A DNA stretch of 64,000 nt from Niveispirillum fermenti. Its GTDB lineage: Bacteria > Pseudomonadota > Alphaproteobacteria > Azospirillales > Azospirillaceae. Numbering within the stretch: position 1 is the stretch's first letter; every line of letters begins with the position of its first letter. This document shows, piece by piece, positions 9,541 to 17,614 of the stretch. Below the pieces are notes generated by a model, which worked only from the letters and a program-made list of their open reading frames with translations, was not told where the DNA came from and ran no database searches. A program made the position numbers and the translations under genes. Location of the stretch: positions 124,001 through 188,000 of the forward strand of contig NZ_JBLTXA010000009.1 of the NCBI RefSeq assembly GCF_048066175.1, in the 5' to 3' direction.

Positions 9541-10073
9541 ATGCGGAGACAATGAACGCCTATTCCGGGTGAGAGATGCCTGTCGCCCGAAACTATCGGG
9601 CTTTGGGCATTTTCACGAGCTTAATCTCCATACGGCCGTGGATTATCCCACCTGTCCGCTGATCTGCCACGCCATCTCGGCCGATTTCATCTTTGCCGCT
9701 CTCGCCTGGTCGACCATCCGGACGGTCGCATCAAGCTGGCCGAAAAGGCGCGGCATATCGAAGCGATACAGACCTATATTGATCGCCGGCTGGTCGTCGA
9801 TGATCATTCTCGACCTGGCCGGCCGACAGACAGTTGTTTGCGCGTGCCGGGTTATACCGACCCGCAATGATGGATCGATGCCCATGTCAGAATACATACC
9901 ATACCCGCTTGCCGCCGGCGCCTGAGTGGGGAGCCGCCTGTCTGGCCCGATCGGCGGGCAAACAGCATGATGGACAGCAACAGCAGATTATCATCATCCG
10001 GATTTGATAATTCGATACCCAATTGGCGAAATTTTTCTTATAAGAAAAATATTCGTCATTCTGGAGAAGTGCC
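9541..10073. other. Divergent intergenic region between the type I secretion genes and the MFS gene
   Basis: 533 bp without a supportable gene. Short ORFs on both strands (for example 9643-9897 minus) give peptides with no recognisable motif, no ribosome site and no consistent codon pattern. The last 100 bp are AT-rich and contain a 20-bp perfect palindrome (10031-10050). A good ribosome site, GGAGAAG, sits just before the MFS start. It should contain the promoters of both divergent transcripts. Confidence 0.6.
10031..10050. promoter_or_regulatory. Perfect 20-bp AT-rich palindrome before the MFS gene
   Basis: ATTTTTCTTATAAGAAAAAT reads identically on both strands and ends 23 bp before the MFS ATG, in otherwise GC-rich DNA. 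This suits a dimeric repressor operator, or a hairpin in the 5' leader. No regulator gene adjoins it. Confidence 0.45.
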
Positions 10074-11411
10074 ATGGGTGTCGCCACAGATATCCCGCCC
10101 GATCGGGCCGGGGCCAGTCCGCAGGCATGGTACGCCATCGGCGTCTTCGCCCTTGCCGCCATGCTCTCATATACCGACCGCCTGATCCTGAACCTTTTGG
10201 TCAGCCCGATCCGGGCGGAAATGGCGATCACCGATACCCAGGTCAGCCTCCTGCAGGGGGCGGCCTTCGCGGTCATCTATGCGTTCGCCGGCCTGCCGAT
10301 GGGCCGTCATGCCGACCGGCATGGACGGCGCAACCTGATCCTGGCCGGCGTGCTGGTCTGGAGCTTTGCCACGCTGCTCTGTGGTCTGGCCCAGAGCTAC
10401 GGCCAACTGTTCGCGGCGCGTGTGCTGGTGGGCATCGGTGAGGCTGCCCTGGCACCGGCCGCGCTGTCGATGATACCCGACCTGTTCCCCGCGCATCGGC
10501 GCGGCACGGCGGTGGGCATCTTCCTGGCCGGCATGGTGATGGGCGGCGGCACCGCCACCCTGACCGGCGGCGTGTTGATCGATCTTTTCGCCAGCGGCGC
10601 GCTGAGCGGCGTGCCTTTCCTGGGCGACCTGCCGCCATGGCGGGCGGTGCTGGTGACGCTGGGGCTGGCCGGCGGGGTGATGGCAGCCCTGGTACTGCCG
10701 ATCAGGGAGCCGCAGCGGCGGGAAAGCCTGGGCGGCAAGGACGCGACGGGCCTGGGGCCACTTCTGCGCTACATGGGAAAGCACCGCGCCACCTTCTTCC
10801 TGCTGCTGGGCGGATTGACCCTGACCCAGTTGGTCGATTACGGCACCAATAGCTGGACGCCATCGCTGCTGATGCGTGTCTATGGCTATAGTGCGGCGGA
10901 AACCGGCGCCGCGCTGGGTGGCATCCTGATCGGGGTGGCCGGCCTGGGCACCCTGTCGGGCGGCATCCTGGCCGATTTCCTGGAACAGCGCGGCGTGGCC
11001 GGCGGCAAGCTGATCATCGCCGCCCTGGCCACGACGCTGGCCGTGCCCTGTCTGCTGTTCCCGGCCAGCGGGTCCGATACCCTGCTGCTGATGCTGTTCG
11101 GGCTCTTCGCCTTCCTGTTGGCCGTCGGGGCCAGCACCGGCATCGCCGCCATACTGGATCTGGTGCCGTCGGAACTGCGGGGCATGACCACGGCCATCCA
11201 GGCCTTTCTCTACACCGCCATCGGCCTTGGCATGGGGCCGACATTGGTGGCGCTGACCACCGACCATGTGTTCGGCGACCCCAACGCCGTGGGCTATTCC
11301 ATCATGCTGACCTGCCTGCCGCTGCTGGGGGTGGCCGCCGCCGCGCTGTGGCGGGCCAAGCCGCACTACCGGCGCACGCGCCAGGCGCTGGCCGACCGAA
11401 CAAACGTATGA
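10074..11411 (+). CDS. MFS transporter, spinster-like
   Basis: Twelve-helix major facilitator, 445 residues. Helix 1 is YAIGVFALAAMLSYTDRLILNLLV; the loop 2-3 motif is GRHADRHGRRNLILAG; an insertion around 160-175 (GALSGVPFLGDLPPWRAVLV) is typical of the spinster/sugar-phosphate-permease-like MFS subfamily common in proteobacteria with many TonB receptors. Start ATG 10074 has GGAGAAG 5 nt upstream. The serine hydrolase 11461-13581 follows after 49 bp, so the two are probably cotranscribed. A second paralogue of the same type (23784-25091) terminates the peptide-degradation operon, so a peptide or amino-acid-derivative substrate is plausible but unproven. Confidence 0.85.
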   Translation: MGVATDIPPDRAGASPQAWYAIGVFALAAMLSYTDRLILNLLVSPIRAEMAITDTQVSLLQGAAFAVIYAFAGLPMGRHADRHGRRNLILAGVLVWSFATLLCGLAQSYGQLFAARVLVGIGEAALAPAALSMIPDLFPAHRRGTAVGIFLAGMVMGGGTATLTGGVLIDLFASGALSGVPFLGDLPPWRAVLVTLGLAGGVMAALVLPIREPQRRESLGGKDATGLGPLLRYMGKHRATFFLLLGGLTLTQLVDYGTNSWTPSLLMRVYGYSAAETGAALGGILIGVAGLGTLSGGILADFLEQRGVAGGKLIIAALATTLAVPCLLFPASGSDTLLLMLFGLFAFLLAVGASTGIAAILDLVPSELRGMTTAIQAFLYTAIGLGMGPTLVALTTDHVFGDPNAVGYSIMLTCLPLLGVAAAALWRAKPHYRRTRQALADRTNV

Positions 11412-11460
11412 AGAACCGGGAAAAGGCAATCCACCACAACGACCGAACAGGGACGAGGAC

Positions 11461-13581
11461 ATGAGACATCTGATATCAGCTTGGCGCCCGCAGGCGCCGG
11501 TTGCCGCCATCCGGCGGCTTGGGTTCCGCGCCGGGGGGGGCGGGGGCGGGGGCGGGCCGGCGGGTGCCGGTCTCCAGCGGCATGAGACGGCTCATGTCAC
11601 CGCGAAGAAGCCCATCTGGGGACGGCTGGCCCTGGCGCTGGCCCTGGCACTGCCGGTGGCCCCCGCCTTGGCGCAGGTGCCCGACCCCACCCCCGTCGTC
11701 ACCAGCCCGGCGGAGGACCCGCCCGTCACCACCCATCCGCTGACCGCCAGCGATGTGGAAACACTGATCGACGGCTTCCTGCCCTATGCCCTGAAGCGCG
11801 GCGACATTGCCGGCGCCGTGGTCACGATCGTCAAGGACGGACAGATCCTGCTGGGCAAGGGCTATGGCGTGGCCGACCGGGAGACGGGCCAGGCCATCGA
11901 CCCGGAAACCACGATGTTCCGGCCGGGTTCCATCTCCAAGCTGTTCACCTGGATCGCGGTGATGCAGCAGGTGGAGGCCGGGCGCCTGGACCTGGATGCG
12001 GACGTCAACCAGTATCTTGATTTCAAGCTGCCGGCGACCTTCGCCGAACCGATCACCATGCGCCATCTCATGACCCATACGGCGGGGTTCGAGGAGAAGG
12101 TGAAGGACCTGATCGTGCTGGGCGGGCCACCCGCCGATCTGGGCACGCTGCTGGCCGGTCATATCCCGGCCCGCATCTTCAAGCCCGGCACCACCGCCGC
12201 CTATTCCAATTATGCCACCGCGCTGGCGGGCTATATCGTGCAGCGGTTGAGCGGGGAACCCTTTGCCGATTACATCGACCGGCACATCCTGGTGCCGGCC
12301 GGCATGCCCCATTCCAGCATGGCCCAGCCGCTGCCGGCCCACCTGGCACCCCTGATGGCCAAGGGCTATGAATCCTCCCGCGATCCGGCCCAGCCGTTCG
12401 AGATCGTCAACCCGGCCCCCGCCGGCTCCCTGTCGGCCAGCGGTGCAGATATGGGCCGGTTCATGATCGCGCTGCTGAATGGCGGTGAAGGACCGAACGG
12501 CCGCATCCTGAAGCCGGAAACCCTGGCCCAGATGCAGAAGCCGCATCACCGGCCACTGCCGGGCCAGCAACTGGCCATGGGCCTGGGTTTCTATGAGCAG
12601 AACCGCAACGGCTACCGCATCATGGGCCATGGCGGCGACACGGTGCTGTTCCACAGCGACCTTGCACTCTGGCTGGATGAGGGGGTGGGCCTGTTCATCT
12701 CCATGAACAGCACCGGCGACGGCATCTCCCCCGGCCCGATCCGCGACGAATTGCTCGCCCTGATCGCCGACCGCTACTTCCCGGCCCGCGAACCCGCAGC
12801 AGCACCGGCGCCGGCAGCCGAGACGATCAAACGCGCCGTGCCGGTGGGCGGCACCTTCCAATCCTCCCGCCGCGTCGACAGCACGCTGCTCTCCCTCACC
12901 TACCTGTTCGGCCAGGGGGATCTGGTGACGAACGAGGATGGTACCGCCTCCTTCACCCTGTTCCGCGATTTCGCGGGCAAGCCCAAGCGCTGGCGCGAAG
13001 TGGCGCCCGATCGTTGGCAGGAAGTGGGCACCGACAGCCTGATGCATACGCGCACCGATGCATCAGGTCGGGTCACCGCCATCACCACCGACGATTATCC
13101 CGCCATCTTCGTGTTCGAACCCGTGCCCGCCGCCACCAACAAGGCCTGGACCGTGCCGGCCCTGGGCATCACGCTGTTTCTGGCCCTGTTCACCGCCCTG
13201 TGGTGGCCGGTGGCCGCCCTGGTGCGCCGCCGTTATGGACGGCCGCATCCCCTGTCCGGCCAACCGTTGCTGGCCGACCGGCTGGTGCGCGCGGCCAGCC
13301 TGATGACCGTTGTGGCACTGGGCGGCATGACCGCCGTGATGACGATGGCCATCACGCCCCTGATGGAAGGCACCATCGATTGGCTGCTGCGCCTGCTGCA
13401 ACTGTCGGCTCTGCTGGCGGTCCTGGGTCTGGTGCCCGCCGCCTGGCAGGCCTGGCACCTGTGGCGGCAGCCCGCCGGCTGGTGGGCCCGCATCCGGGCC
13501 AGCCTGATGGTGGTGATGTTCCTGGCCGTGCTGTGGTTCATCGTGACCTACCATCTGGTAAGCTTCAGCCTGAATTACTGA
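11461..13581 (+). CDS. Membrane-anchored serine hydrolase (class C beta-lactamase/penicillin-binding fold)
   Basis: 706 residues. An SxxK nucleophile motif SISKLF (~154-159, after FRPG), a YxN motif YSNYATALAGY (~244) and the third-strand HGGDTVLF (~391) define a class-C beta-lactamase-fold serine hydrolase, acting on D-amino peptides or esters. A lipocalin-like middle part (~455-560) is followed by four membrane helices (ITLFLALFTALWWPVAALV, AASLMTVVALGGMTAVMTMA, LLQLSALLAVLGLVPAAW, ASLMVVMFLAVLWFIVTYHLV). The signal peptide (RLALALALALPVAPALAQ) begins only at residue ~54. It is preceded by a basic, glycine-rich leader whose octaglycine is encoded by a G-rich tract. ATG 11461 has GACGAGG in front, but no other ATG/GTG/TTG lies between it and the signal peptide, which is odd. 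Confidence 0.83.
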   Translation: MRHLISAWRPQAPVAAIRRLGFRAGGGGGGGGPAGAGLQRHETAHVTAKKPIWGRLALALALALPVAPALAQVPDPTPVVTSPAEDPPVTTHPLTASDVETLIDGFLPYALKRGDIAGAVVTIVKDGQILLGKGYGVADRETGQAIDPETTMFRPGSISKLFTWIAVMQQVEAGRLDLDADVNQYLDFKLPATFAEPITMRHLMTHTAGFEEKVKDLIVLGGPPADLGTLLAGHIPARIFKPGTTAAYSNYATALAGYIVQRLSGEPFADYIDRHILVPAGMPHSSMAQPLPAHLAPLMAKGYESSRDPAQPFEIVNPAPAGSLSASGADMGRFMIALLNGGEGPNGRILKPETLAQMQKPHHRPLPGQQLAMGLGFYEQNRNGYRIMGHGGDTVLFHSDLALWLDEGVGLFISMNSTGDGISPGPIRDELLALIADRYFPAREPAAAPAPAAETIKRAVPVGGTFQSSRRVDSTLLSLTYLFGQGDLVTNEDGTASFTLFRDFAGKPKRWREVAPDRWQEVGTDSLMHTRTDASGRVTAITTDDYPAIFVFEPVPAATNKAWTVPALGITLFLALFTALWWPVAALVRRRYGRPHPLSGQPLLADRLVRAASLMTVVALGGMTAVMTMAITPLMEGTIDWLLRLLQLSALLAVLGLVPAAWQAWHLWRQPAGWWARIRASLMVVMFLAVLWFIVTYHLVSFSLNY
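11533..11556 (+). other. G-quadruplex-type G-rich tract inside the coding sequence
   Basis: Four runs of guanine (8, 5, 5 and 3) separated by single cytosines on the coding strand meet the G3-N1-7 quadruplex pattern. It encodes the glycine stretch near residues 25-32 of the serine hydrolase, 70 bp after the start codon. The 8-G run could also slip. Confidence 0.7.
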
Positions 13582-13600
13582 TCCCGCCGATCACTTACCC

Positions 13601-13632
13601 CCCGGCCCCGCCAGGGCCGGGGGCTTCTTTCC
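13601..13632 (+). terminator. Intrinsic terminator after the serine hydrolase
   Basis: CCCGGCCC / GGGCCGGG (8-bp stem, loop CGCCA) followed by GGCTTCTTT, 20 bp after the stop codon at 13581. Confidence 0.75.
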
Positions 13633-13642
13633 CGCCTGCTAA

Positions 13643-13691
13643 GCAGATTTTCCGAACTCCGCCCACAGATGGGCGGGCTCGGAAAATCTGC
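13643..13691. repeat. Long perfect inverted repeat (13-bp arms)
   Basis: GCAGATTTTCCGA (13643-13655) pairs with TCGGAAAATCTGC (13679-13691). Inside is a second stem, GCCCA/TGGGC, around CAGA. It could form a two-tier hairpin or cruciform. Neither arm is followed by a T-run, so its role is unclear. Confidence 0.6.
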
Positions 13692-13753
13692 AAACCATGG
13701 AGTCGGCAGGTTCCTCCAGGCCGGCTGGTCCCCTGGCCGAATGATCGACAAGA

Positions 13754-13787
13754 AGACGCCCCGGTGGAGTGATCCACCGGGGCGTCT
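13754..13787. repeat. Perfect 15-bp-stem hairpin with 4-nt loop
   Basis: AGACGCCCCGGTGGA (13754-13768), loop GTGA, TCCACCGGGGCGTCT (13773-13787). Very stable and perfectly symmetrical, in the convergent gap between the serine hydrolase and the FAD oxidoreductase. It may act as a bidirectional terminator or mRNA 3' stabiliser. Confidence 0.65.
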
Positions 13788-13921
13788 GCATATGATGACA
13801 AGGTGAAGCCCGCCTGTAATATACCGCTCCCCTCAGAAAATCCCGGTAGAGACCTCATATTTTCCTTTATTTTCAGAGATTTAAAAAAGAGATTACGGGG
13901 ATTCTCTGGTTATTTGGATAT

Positions 13922-14058
13922 ACCAACTTGCGATGAGTGGAACTCATCGCAAGTTGGCCCGGCGGCGACCGTCACAGCACCGCTCGCGCGGCGCAGCCAA
14001 GCCAACGAATGTTGGCGCCGGCGATTGAGGGTGGTGATCAAAGCCTCTTGGTTCTGAT
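13922..14058 (+). repeat. Dispersed hairpin-headed repeat, copy A
   Basis: Starts with a perfect 15-bp stem, CCAACTTGCGATGAG / CTCATCGCAAGTTGG (13923-13957, loop TGGAA). It continues about 100 bp into GGCGATTGAGGGTGGTGATCA. Copy B (15374-15503, opposite strand) matches along its whole length at roughly three of four bases, and copy C (31241-31345) matches the head and parts of the tail. All three lie just beyond the 3' end of a gene. Non-coding and MITE- or REP-like. Confidence 0.75.
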
Positions 14059-14084
14059 CACCGCAAAATAGTATAGTGCTGCCA

Positions 14085-15236
14085 TCAATCAGCCTGCCGC
14101 AACTGGCTTCGGTCCGGCGACAGGGCTGCGACATCCACCCCCCGTTCGGCCAGCGGCACCGGCACCTTCCCCGTCAGCAACAGCGAGGCGCCGGTCAACG
14201 CCAGTGCCGGCCCCATCTGGATGCCATAGCCACCCTGTCCCGCGAACCAGAAGAAGCCCGGATGTGCCGCCGGCCTTCCCACCACCGGGCTGCGGTCGGC
14301 CACGAAACTGCGCAGGCCGGCCCAGCTTCGCGCGACGCGACGCACGGGCAGTTCGGCCGCCGCCTGCACCCGGTCCACGCAGACGGCGATGTCCCATTCA
14401 TCGGCCTGCGCGTCACAGGGCGGCGACGGGGTCTCATCCGCCGGAGATGCCAGCAGCATTCCGGCATCGGGCTTGAAATAGAAGGACCCGCCGGCATCGA
14501 TAACCGCCGGCCAGCGATGCACGTCGGCCCCGGCCGGCGGGTCGAGCATGATGGCCGTGCGCCGCAGCGGCATCAGTCCGATCGTGGGAACCCCGGCGAT
14601 GCGAGCCACCTCGTCTGCCCAGGCACCGGCGGCATTGACCAGGGTCGCCGCCCGCACCTTCGCGCTGCCGAAGGTGAGGACCCAGCCATCCCCCTCGCTT
14701 GCCGCCGCGCGCAGTTCGGCACCGGTGGACAGGACCACGCCCGCGGCCCGCGCCCGGCGCAGATAGCCCTGGTGCAGGCTATGGACATCGATATCCATCG
14801 CCTCCCTCTCCCACAGGGCGGCAGACACAAGTTCGTCACGCAGCACAGGCACCATGGCTCGCGCCTCATGGGCGCCCATCCGCGTCGTCCGGGCCCCCAC
14901 CCGTTGCGCCGTTGCCTCCAACGCATCCAGTTCGCCAACCGCATCCTCACCGGCGATATAGAGGCAGCCGCGCGGCGTCAGCAGGGGATGGTCGGTGAAA
15001 CCCGGCGGCGGGGCCAGATAGAAGGCGCGGCTGGCTGCCGTCAGGGCACAGACCGTCTCGTTTCCGTAAAGCGCGCTGTAGAGCGCAGCCGACCGGCCGG
15101 TCGTGTGATAGCCGGGAAAATCCTCGCGCTCGGCCAGCAGAATACGCGCGCCCTCGACACCGGCATCCACCAGAGCCGACGCAATGGAGGCACCAGCGAT
15201 CCCGGCGCCAACGATCACGATGTCAAATGACTGCAT
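14085..15236 (-). CDS. FAD-dependent oxidoreductase of the DAO (D-amino acid/glycine oxidase) family
   Basis: 383 residues. N-terminal dinucleotide-binding GxGxxG in FDIVIVGAGIAGASIASALVDAG with the acidic end of strand 2 (LLAEREDFPGYHTTGRSAA). LVNAAGAWADEVARIAG is the DAO-family signature, and FVADRSPVVGRPAAHPGFFWFAGQGGYGIQMGPAL is the C-terminal FAD-contact block. It oxidatively deaminates D- or secondary amino acids (or 2-hydroxy acids) using FAD. ATG 15236 has a perfect GGAGGT 7 nt upstream; the longer frame to 15287 lacks one. It lies between two inverted copies of the hairpin repeat, downstream of threonine aldolase and the XRE-cupin regulator on the same strand. With epimerase and dipeptidase nearby, a role in D-amino-acid catabolism is the natural reading; the exact substrate is not determinable. 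Confidence 0.85.
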   Translation of the reverse strand: MQSFDIVIVGAGIAGASIASALVDAGVEGARILLAEREDFPGYHTTGRSAALYSALYGNETVCALTAASRAFYLAPPPGFTDHPLLTPRGCLYIAGEDAVGELDALEATAQRVGARTTRMGAHEARAMVPVLRDELVSAALWEREAMDIDVHSLHQGYLRRARAAGVVLSTGAELRAAASEGDGWVLTFGSAKVRAATLVNAAGAWADEVARIAGVPTIGLMPLRRTAIMLDPPAGADVHRWPAVIDAGGSFYFKPDAGMLLASPADETPSPPCDAQADEWDIAVCVDRVQAAAELPVRRVARSWAGLRSFVADRSPVVGRPAAHPGFFWFAGQGGYGIQMGPALALTGASLLLTGKVPVPLAERGVDVAALSPDRSQLRQAD

Positions 15237-15373
15237 GAAATCACCTCCCATTGCCGTCATGGTGAGAAATTGTGTCGTATAAGTCAAAGTTTTTTCTTAA
15301 TTTTTCGCATAGTAATAAATGCGTGGAATTCTCTTGCTGTTTTGCCGTCACGGCCGACGGCCCCCCGGTAAAC

Positions 15374-15503
15374 CTTTTGGTTTTGATCACCGCCCTCCAT
15401 CGCCGGCGCTGCCATCCGGCAGCTTGGCGACAGCGCAGGAGCGGTGCTGTGGCAGTCAACGCCGTGCCAGCTTGTAATGCGTTCCACTCATCACAAGCTG
15501 GCA
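15374..15503 (-). repeat. Dispersed hairpin-headed repeat, copy B (inverted relative to A)
   Basis: On the minus strand it begins with the stem TGCCAGCTTGT / ACAAGCTGGCA (15465-15503, loop region containing GATGAGTGGAACGCAT). It aligns with copy A through CACAGCACCGCTC and GGCGATGGAGGGCGGTGATCA. The stem ends directly against the TAA stop (15504-15506) of the threonine aldolase gene, so it probably forms that transcript's 3' hairpin. A and B flank the FAD oxidoreductase gene as inverted copies. Confidence 0.75.
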
Positions 15504-16556
15504 TTACAGCAGACAGGCTTCTCGTTCCGCCACGACCCGCAGATCCCCGATCAGGGCCGTCACCCGTGCCGGGTCCGCATCCCATGCGAACATGAAACGG
15601 GCGGCACCGCCGATGAAGGTGTAGAAACGCCACCCCCGCTGCCGCAACCCCTCCAGCACCGGGGCCGGCGCCGTCACGAACACGGCATTGGCCTGCACCG
15701 GATAGGCTGTCTTAACCCCCTCCAGCCCGGCCACCGCCGTTGCCAGCCGTGAGGCGCATTCATTGGCGTGGCGGGCATTGTCCAGCCAGGCGCCGCTTTC
15801 CAGCATGCCGATCCACGGGGCGGCCAGGAAGCGCATCTTCGACGCCAACTGGCCCGCCTGCTTGCAGCGCCATTCGAAATCAAGCGCCAGATCGCGGTTG
15901 AAGAACAGGATCGCCTCGCCCACAGCCATGCCGTTCTTGGTACCGCCGAAGCAAAGCACATCCACCCCGGCCTTCCAGGTGATATCGGCCGGCGAACAAT
16001 CCAGTGCCGCACAGGCATTGGCGAAGCGTGCGCCATCCATGTGCAGGCGCAGGCCCAGTTCGCGGCAGACCTGGGAAATGGCCTTGATCTCCGCGATGGA
16101 ATAGACCAGCCCCGTTTCCGTCGGCTGGGTGATGGTGACGGCGCGCGGCTTGGGGAAATGGATGTCCGACCGGCCGGTGGCCAGCGTGCGCACGGCATTG
16201 GGTGTCAGCTTGCCGTCCGGCGTGGAGGCCACCAGCAGCTTGGACCCGTTGGAGAAGAATTCCGGCGCACCGCATTCATCGGTCTCCACATGGGCCGACG
16301 AGGAGCAGATGACGCTATGATAGGATTGGCAGAGGGCGGCCAGCGCCAGGGAATTGGCCGCCGTGCCGTTGAAGGCGAAAAACACCTCGCAATCGATGCC
16401 GAACAGCGTGCGGAAAGCGTCTGCTGCGCGGTCGGTCCATACATCGTCGCCATAGGCCGGCACATGGCCCTGGTTGGCCGCTTCCATCGCGGCCCAGGCC
16501 TGTGGACAGATGCCGGCATAATTGTCGCTGGCGAATTGCTGGGGAAATTGCTGCAT
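15504..16556 (-). CDS. Low-specificity L-threonine aldolase / beta-eliminating lyase
   Basis: PLP enzyme cleaving threonine or allo-threonine (beta-hydroxy amino acids) to glycine and an aldehyde. 350 residues. Fold-type I landmarks are FASDNYAGICPQAWAAM at the N-terminus, FAFNGTAANSLALAALC (phosphate-binding region), ELGLRLHMDGARFANACAAL (Asp holding the pyridine N), and DVLCFGGTKNGMAVGEAILF, where the Lys of GTKNG forms the Schiff base. ATG 16556 has AAGGGA upstream; the frame to 16664 is a non-homologous extension. A regulator-type palindrome (16798-16811) sits about 240 bp upstream. Glycine made here, or D-allo products, could feed the downstream DAO-family oxidase. Confidence 0.9.
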   Translation of the reverse strand: MQQFPQQFASDNYAGICPQAWAAMEAANQGHVPAYGDDVWTDRAADAFRTLFGIDCEVFFAFNGTAANSLALAALCQSYHSVICSSSAHVETDECGAPEFFSNGSKLLVASTPDGKLTPNAVRTLATGRSDIHFPKPRAVTITQPTETGLVYSIAEIKAISQVCRELGLRLHMDGARFANACAALDCSPADITWKAGVDVLCFGGTKNGMAVGEAILFFNRDLALDFEWRCKQAGQLASKMRFLAAPWIGMLESGAWLDNARHANECASRLATAVAGLEGVKTAYPVQANAVFVTAPAPVLEGLRQRGWRFYTFIGGAARFMFAWDADPARVTALIGDLRVVAEREACLL

Positions 16557-16797
16557 GTCCGACGTCCCTTCCGGCTGGTGACTGCCTTCGAGTGACGTGA
16601 CGACGCGCGTGGGCTTCCCGTTTTTTGCCGGTCCGGCCACATCCCTCCTTGTGGGAGGCACCACCTTGCCCGGGAGCAGGTTGGTGTCGGGCGTCGGCCC
16701 GACTCTCGATGCATGGACAGGTGATTAGCCGGGCCCCCCGCATTTGGCAAGCTGTGAATTTCTCCATGCTGGCATGCGCCTGAACGGGACATAAAGA

Positions 16798-16811
16798 GTC
16801 CTGATCAGGAT
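16798..16811. promoter_or_regulatory. Putative XRE-cupin operator, site 1 (upstream of threonine aldolase)
   Basis: GTCCTGATCAGGAT, whose core TCCTGATCAGGA is a perfect 12-bp palindrome. It lies between the regulator's 3' end and threonine aldolase. It matches sites 2 and 3 as TCC[CT][AG][AG]TCAGGA. Confidence 0.6.
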
Positions 16812-16817
16812 CATTCC

Positions 16818-17453
16818 TCACATAGACGGCCGGTCATCATGCAGGGAGAGAAGCGACTGCATCAGTTCCTCATCCGCACTGGACATGATGCCCAGCACTT
16901 CCGCCTCCTCGCACCCTTCTGCCACCAGATAGGCATGGCCCATGGTGCTGTCGATATAGATGGATTGGCCCTGATCCAGGATGACAGGGTCATAAAATTC
17001 CGTATTCACCACCACACGCCCCTTCAGGACGAAAATGAACTCCTCCCCGGAATGGTGGACAAGCTGACCGAACTGTTTCGATGTCTTCGCCCTGATCTTG
17101 GTCAGGACCGGGATCATCCGCTTCCGGCGCAGCTCAGTACAGAGATAATAGTAATCGTAATTGTCGGTTTCGACCCGGATGGCACGTTCCAGATCCCCGA
17201 AGCTGCGCCGCGCCGTCACCGCGGCGGGTGACGGGTCGCCCACCGGCTCGGCAAACAGTTCCGACATGCGAAGGCCCAGCCGCCGGCTCAATTGCTGCAG
17301 CTTGTCATAGGTCAGGGTCAGCCGGTCATGCTCCACCTTCGACAGGGTGGAGACAGGAATTCCGCTTTTCTCGCTCATCTCCTTGAGAGTCCAGCCTTTG
17401 CGGGAACGAAGGCCGCGCAGCAGCGCACCGAGGGTGGGAAGAGCAGAGGACAA
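16818..17453 (-). CDS. XRE-family transcriptional regulator with C-terminal cupin domain
   Basis: 211 residues. HTH_3 domain at ~8-62 (LGALLRGLRSRKGWTLKEMSEKSGIPVSTLSKVEHDRLTLTYDKLQQLSRRLG). Cupin_2 sensor domain at ~125-200 (GQLVHHSGEEFIFVLKGRVVVNTEFYDPVILDQGQSIYIDSTMGHAYL) with the HxxxE...H cupin metal/ligand pattern. Such XRE-cupin proteins usually sense an amino acid or polyamine-like ligand and control its catabolic genes. Start is TTG 17453 with GGAG about 10 nt upstream; no in-frame ATG precedes the HTH. Divergent from the dipeptide epimerase and followed on its own strand by threonine aldolase and the DAO-type oxidase. A palindrome in the shared 160-bp promoter region suggests autoregulation. 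Confidence 0.87.
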   Translation of the reverse strand: MSSALPTLGALLRGLRSRKGWTLKEMSEKSGIPVSTLSKVEHDRLTLTYDKLQQLSRRLGLRMSELFAEPVGDPSPAAVTARRSFGDLERAIRVETDNYDYYYLCTELRRKRMIPVLTKIRAKTSKQFGQLVHHSGEEFIFVLKGRVVVNTEFYDPVILDQGQSIYIDSTMGHAYLVAEGCEEAEVLGIMSSADEELMQSLLSLHDDRPSM

Positions 17454-17467
17454 GTGCAGCTACTCCA

Positions 17468-17496
17468 TTGACGAATTTTCCGATAAGGATCATATT
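17468..17496 (+). promoter_or_regulatory. Sigma70-like promoter toward the dipeptide epimerase
   Basis: TTGACG (17468-17473), 17-nt spacer, CATATT (17491-17496). The -10 abuts operator site 2, so binding there would block transcription initiation. Confidence 0.5.
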
Positions 17497-17511
17497 GTCC
17501 CAATCAGGACA
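17496..17511. promoter_or_regulatory. Putative XRE-cupin operator, site 2 (divergent promoter)
   Basis: TGTCCCAATCAGGACA: TGTCC and GGACA arms around CAATCA. It lies between the regulator and the epimerase, just downstream of a TTGACG/CATATT promoter. Confidence 0.65.
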
Positions 17512-17614
17512 TTAATGGCAACTTCGCCAGGCAATTCTATTGCCAGCCCGCCGAAAGGGCAATCAGGAACCAAAGGTCCGCCGCAACGGCGCCCCGAACA
17601 ATGGTGATCGAGTA

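Noticed and set aside
9643..9897. 84-codon minus-strand frame in the divergent gap
   Set aside because: Composition is plausible, but there is no motif, no Shine-Dalgarno and no neighbour logic; not enough to call a gene.
9356..9925. 189-codon plus-strand frame upstream of the MFS gene
   Set aside because: Half of it is antisense to the ABC transporter N-terminus; the rest has no family features or ribosome site.
11501..11743. Alternative frame starting at ATG 11582 for the serine hydrolase leader
   Set aside because: It reads into a Trp/Pro/Arg-rich peptide and never joins the hydrolase frame without a frameshift. The signal peptide is in the frame that starts at 11461.
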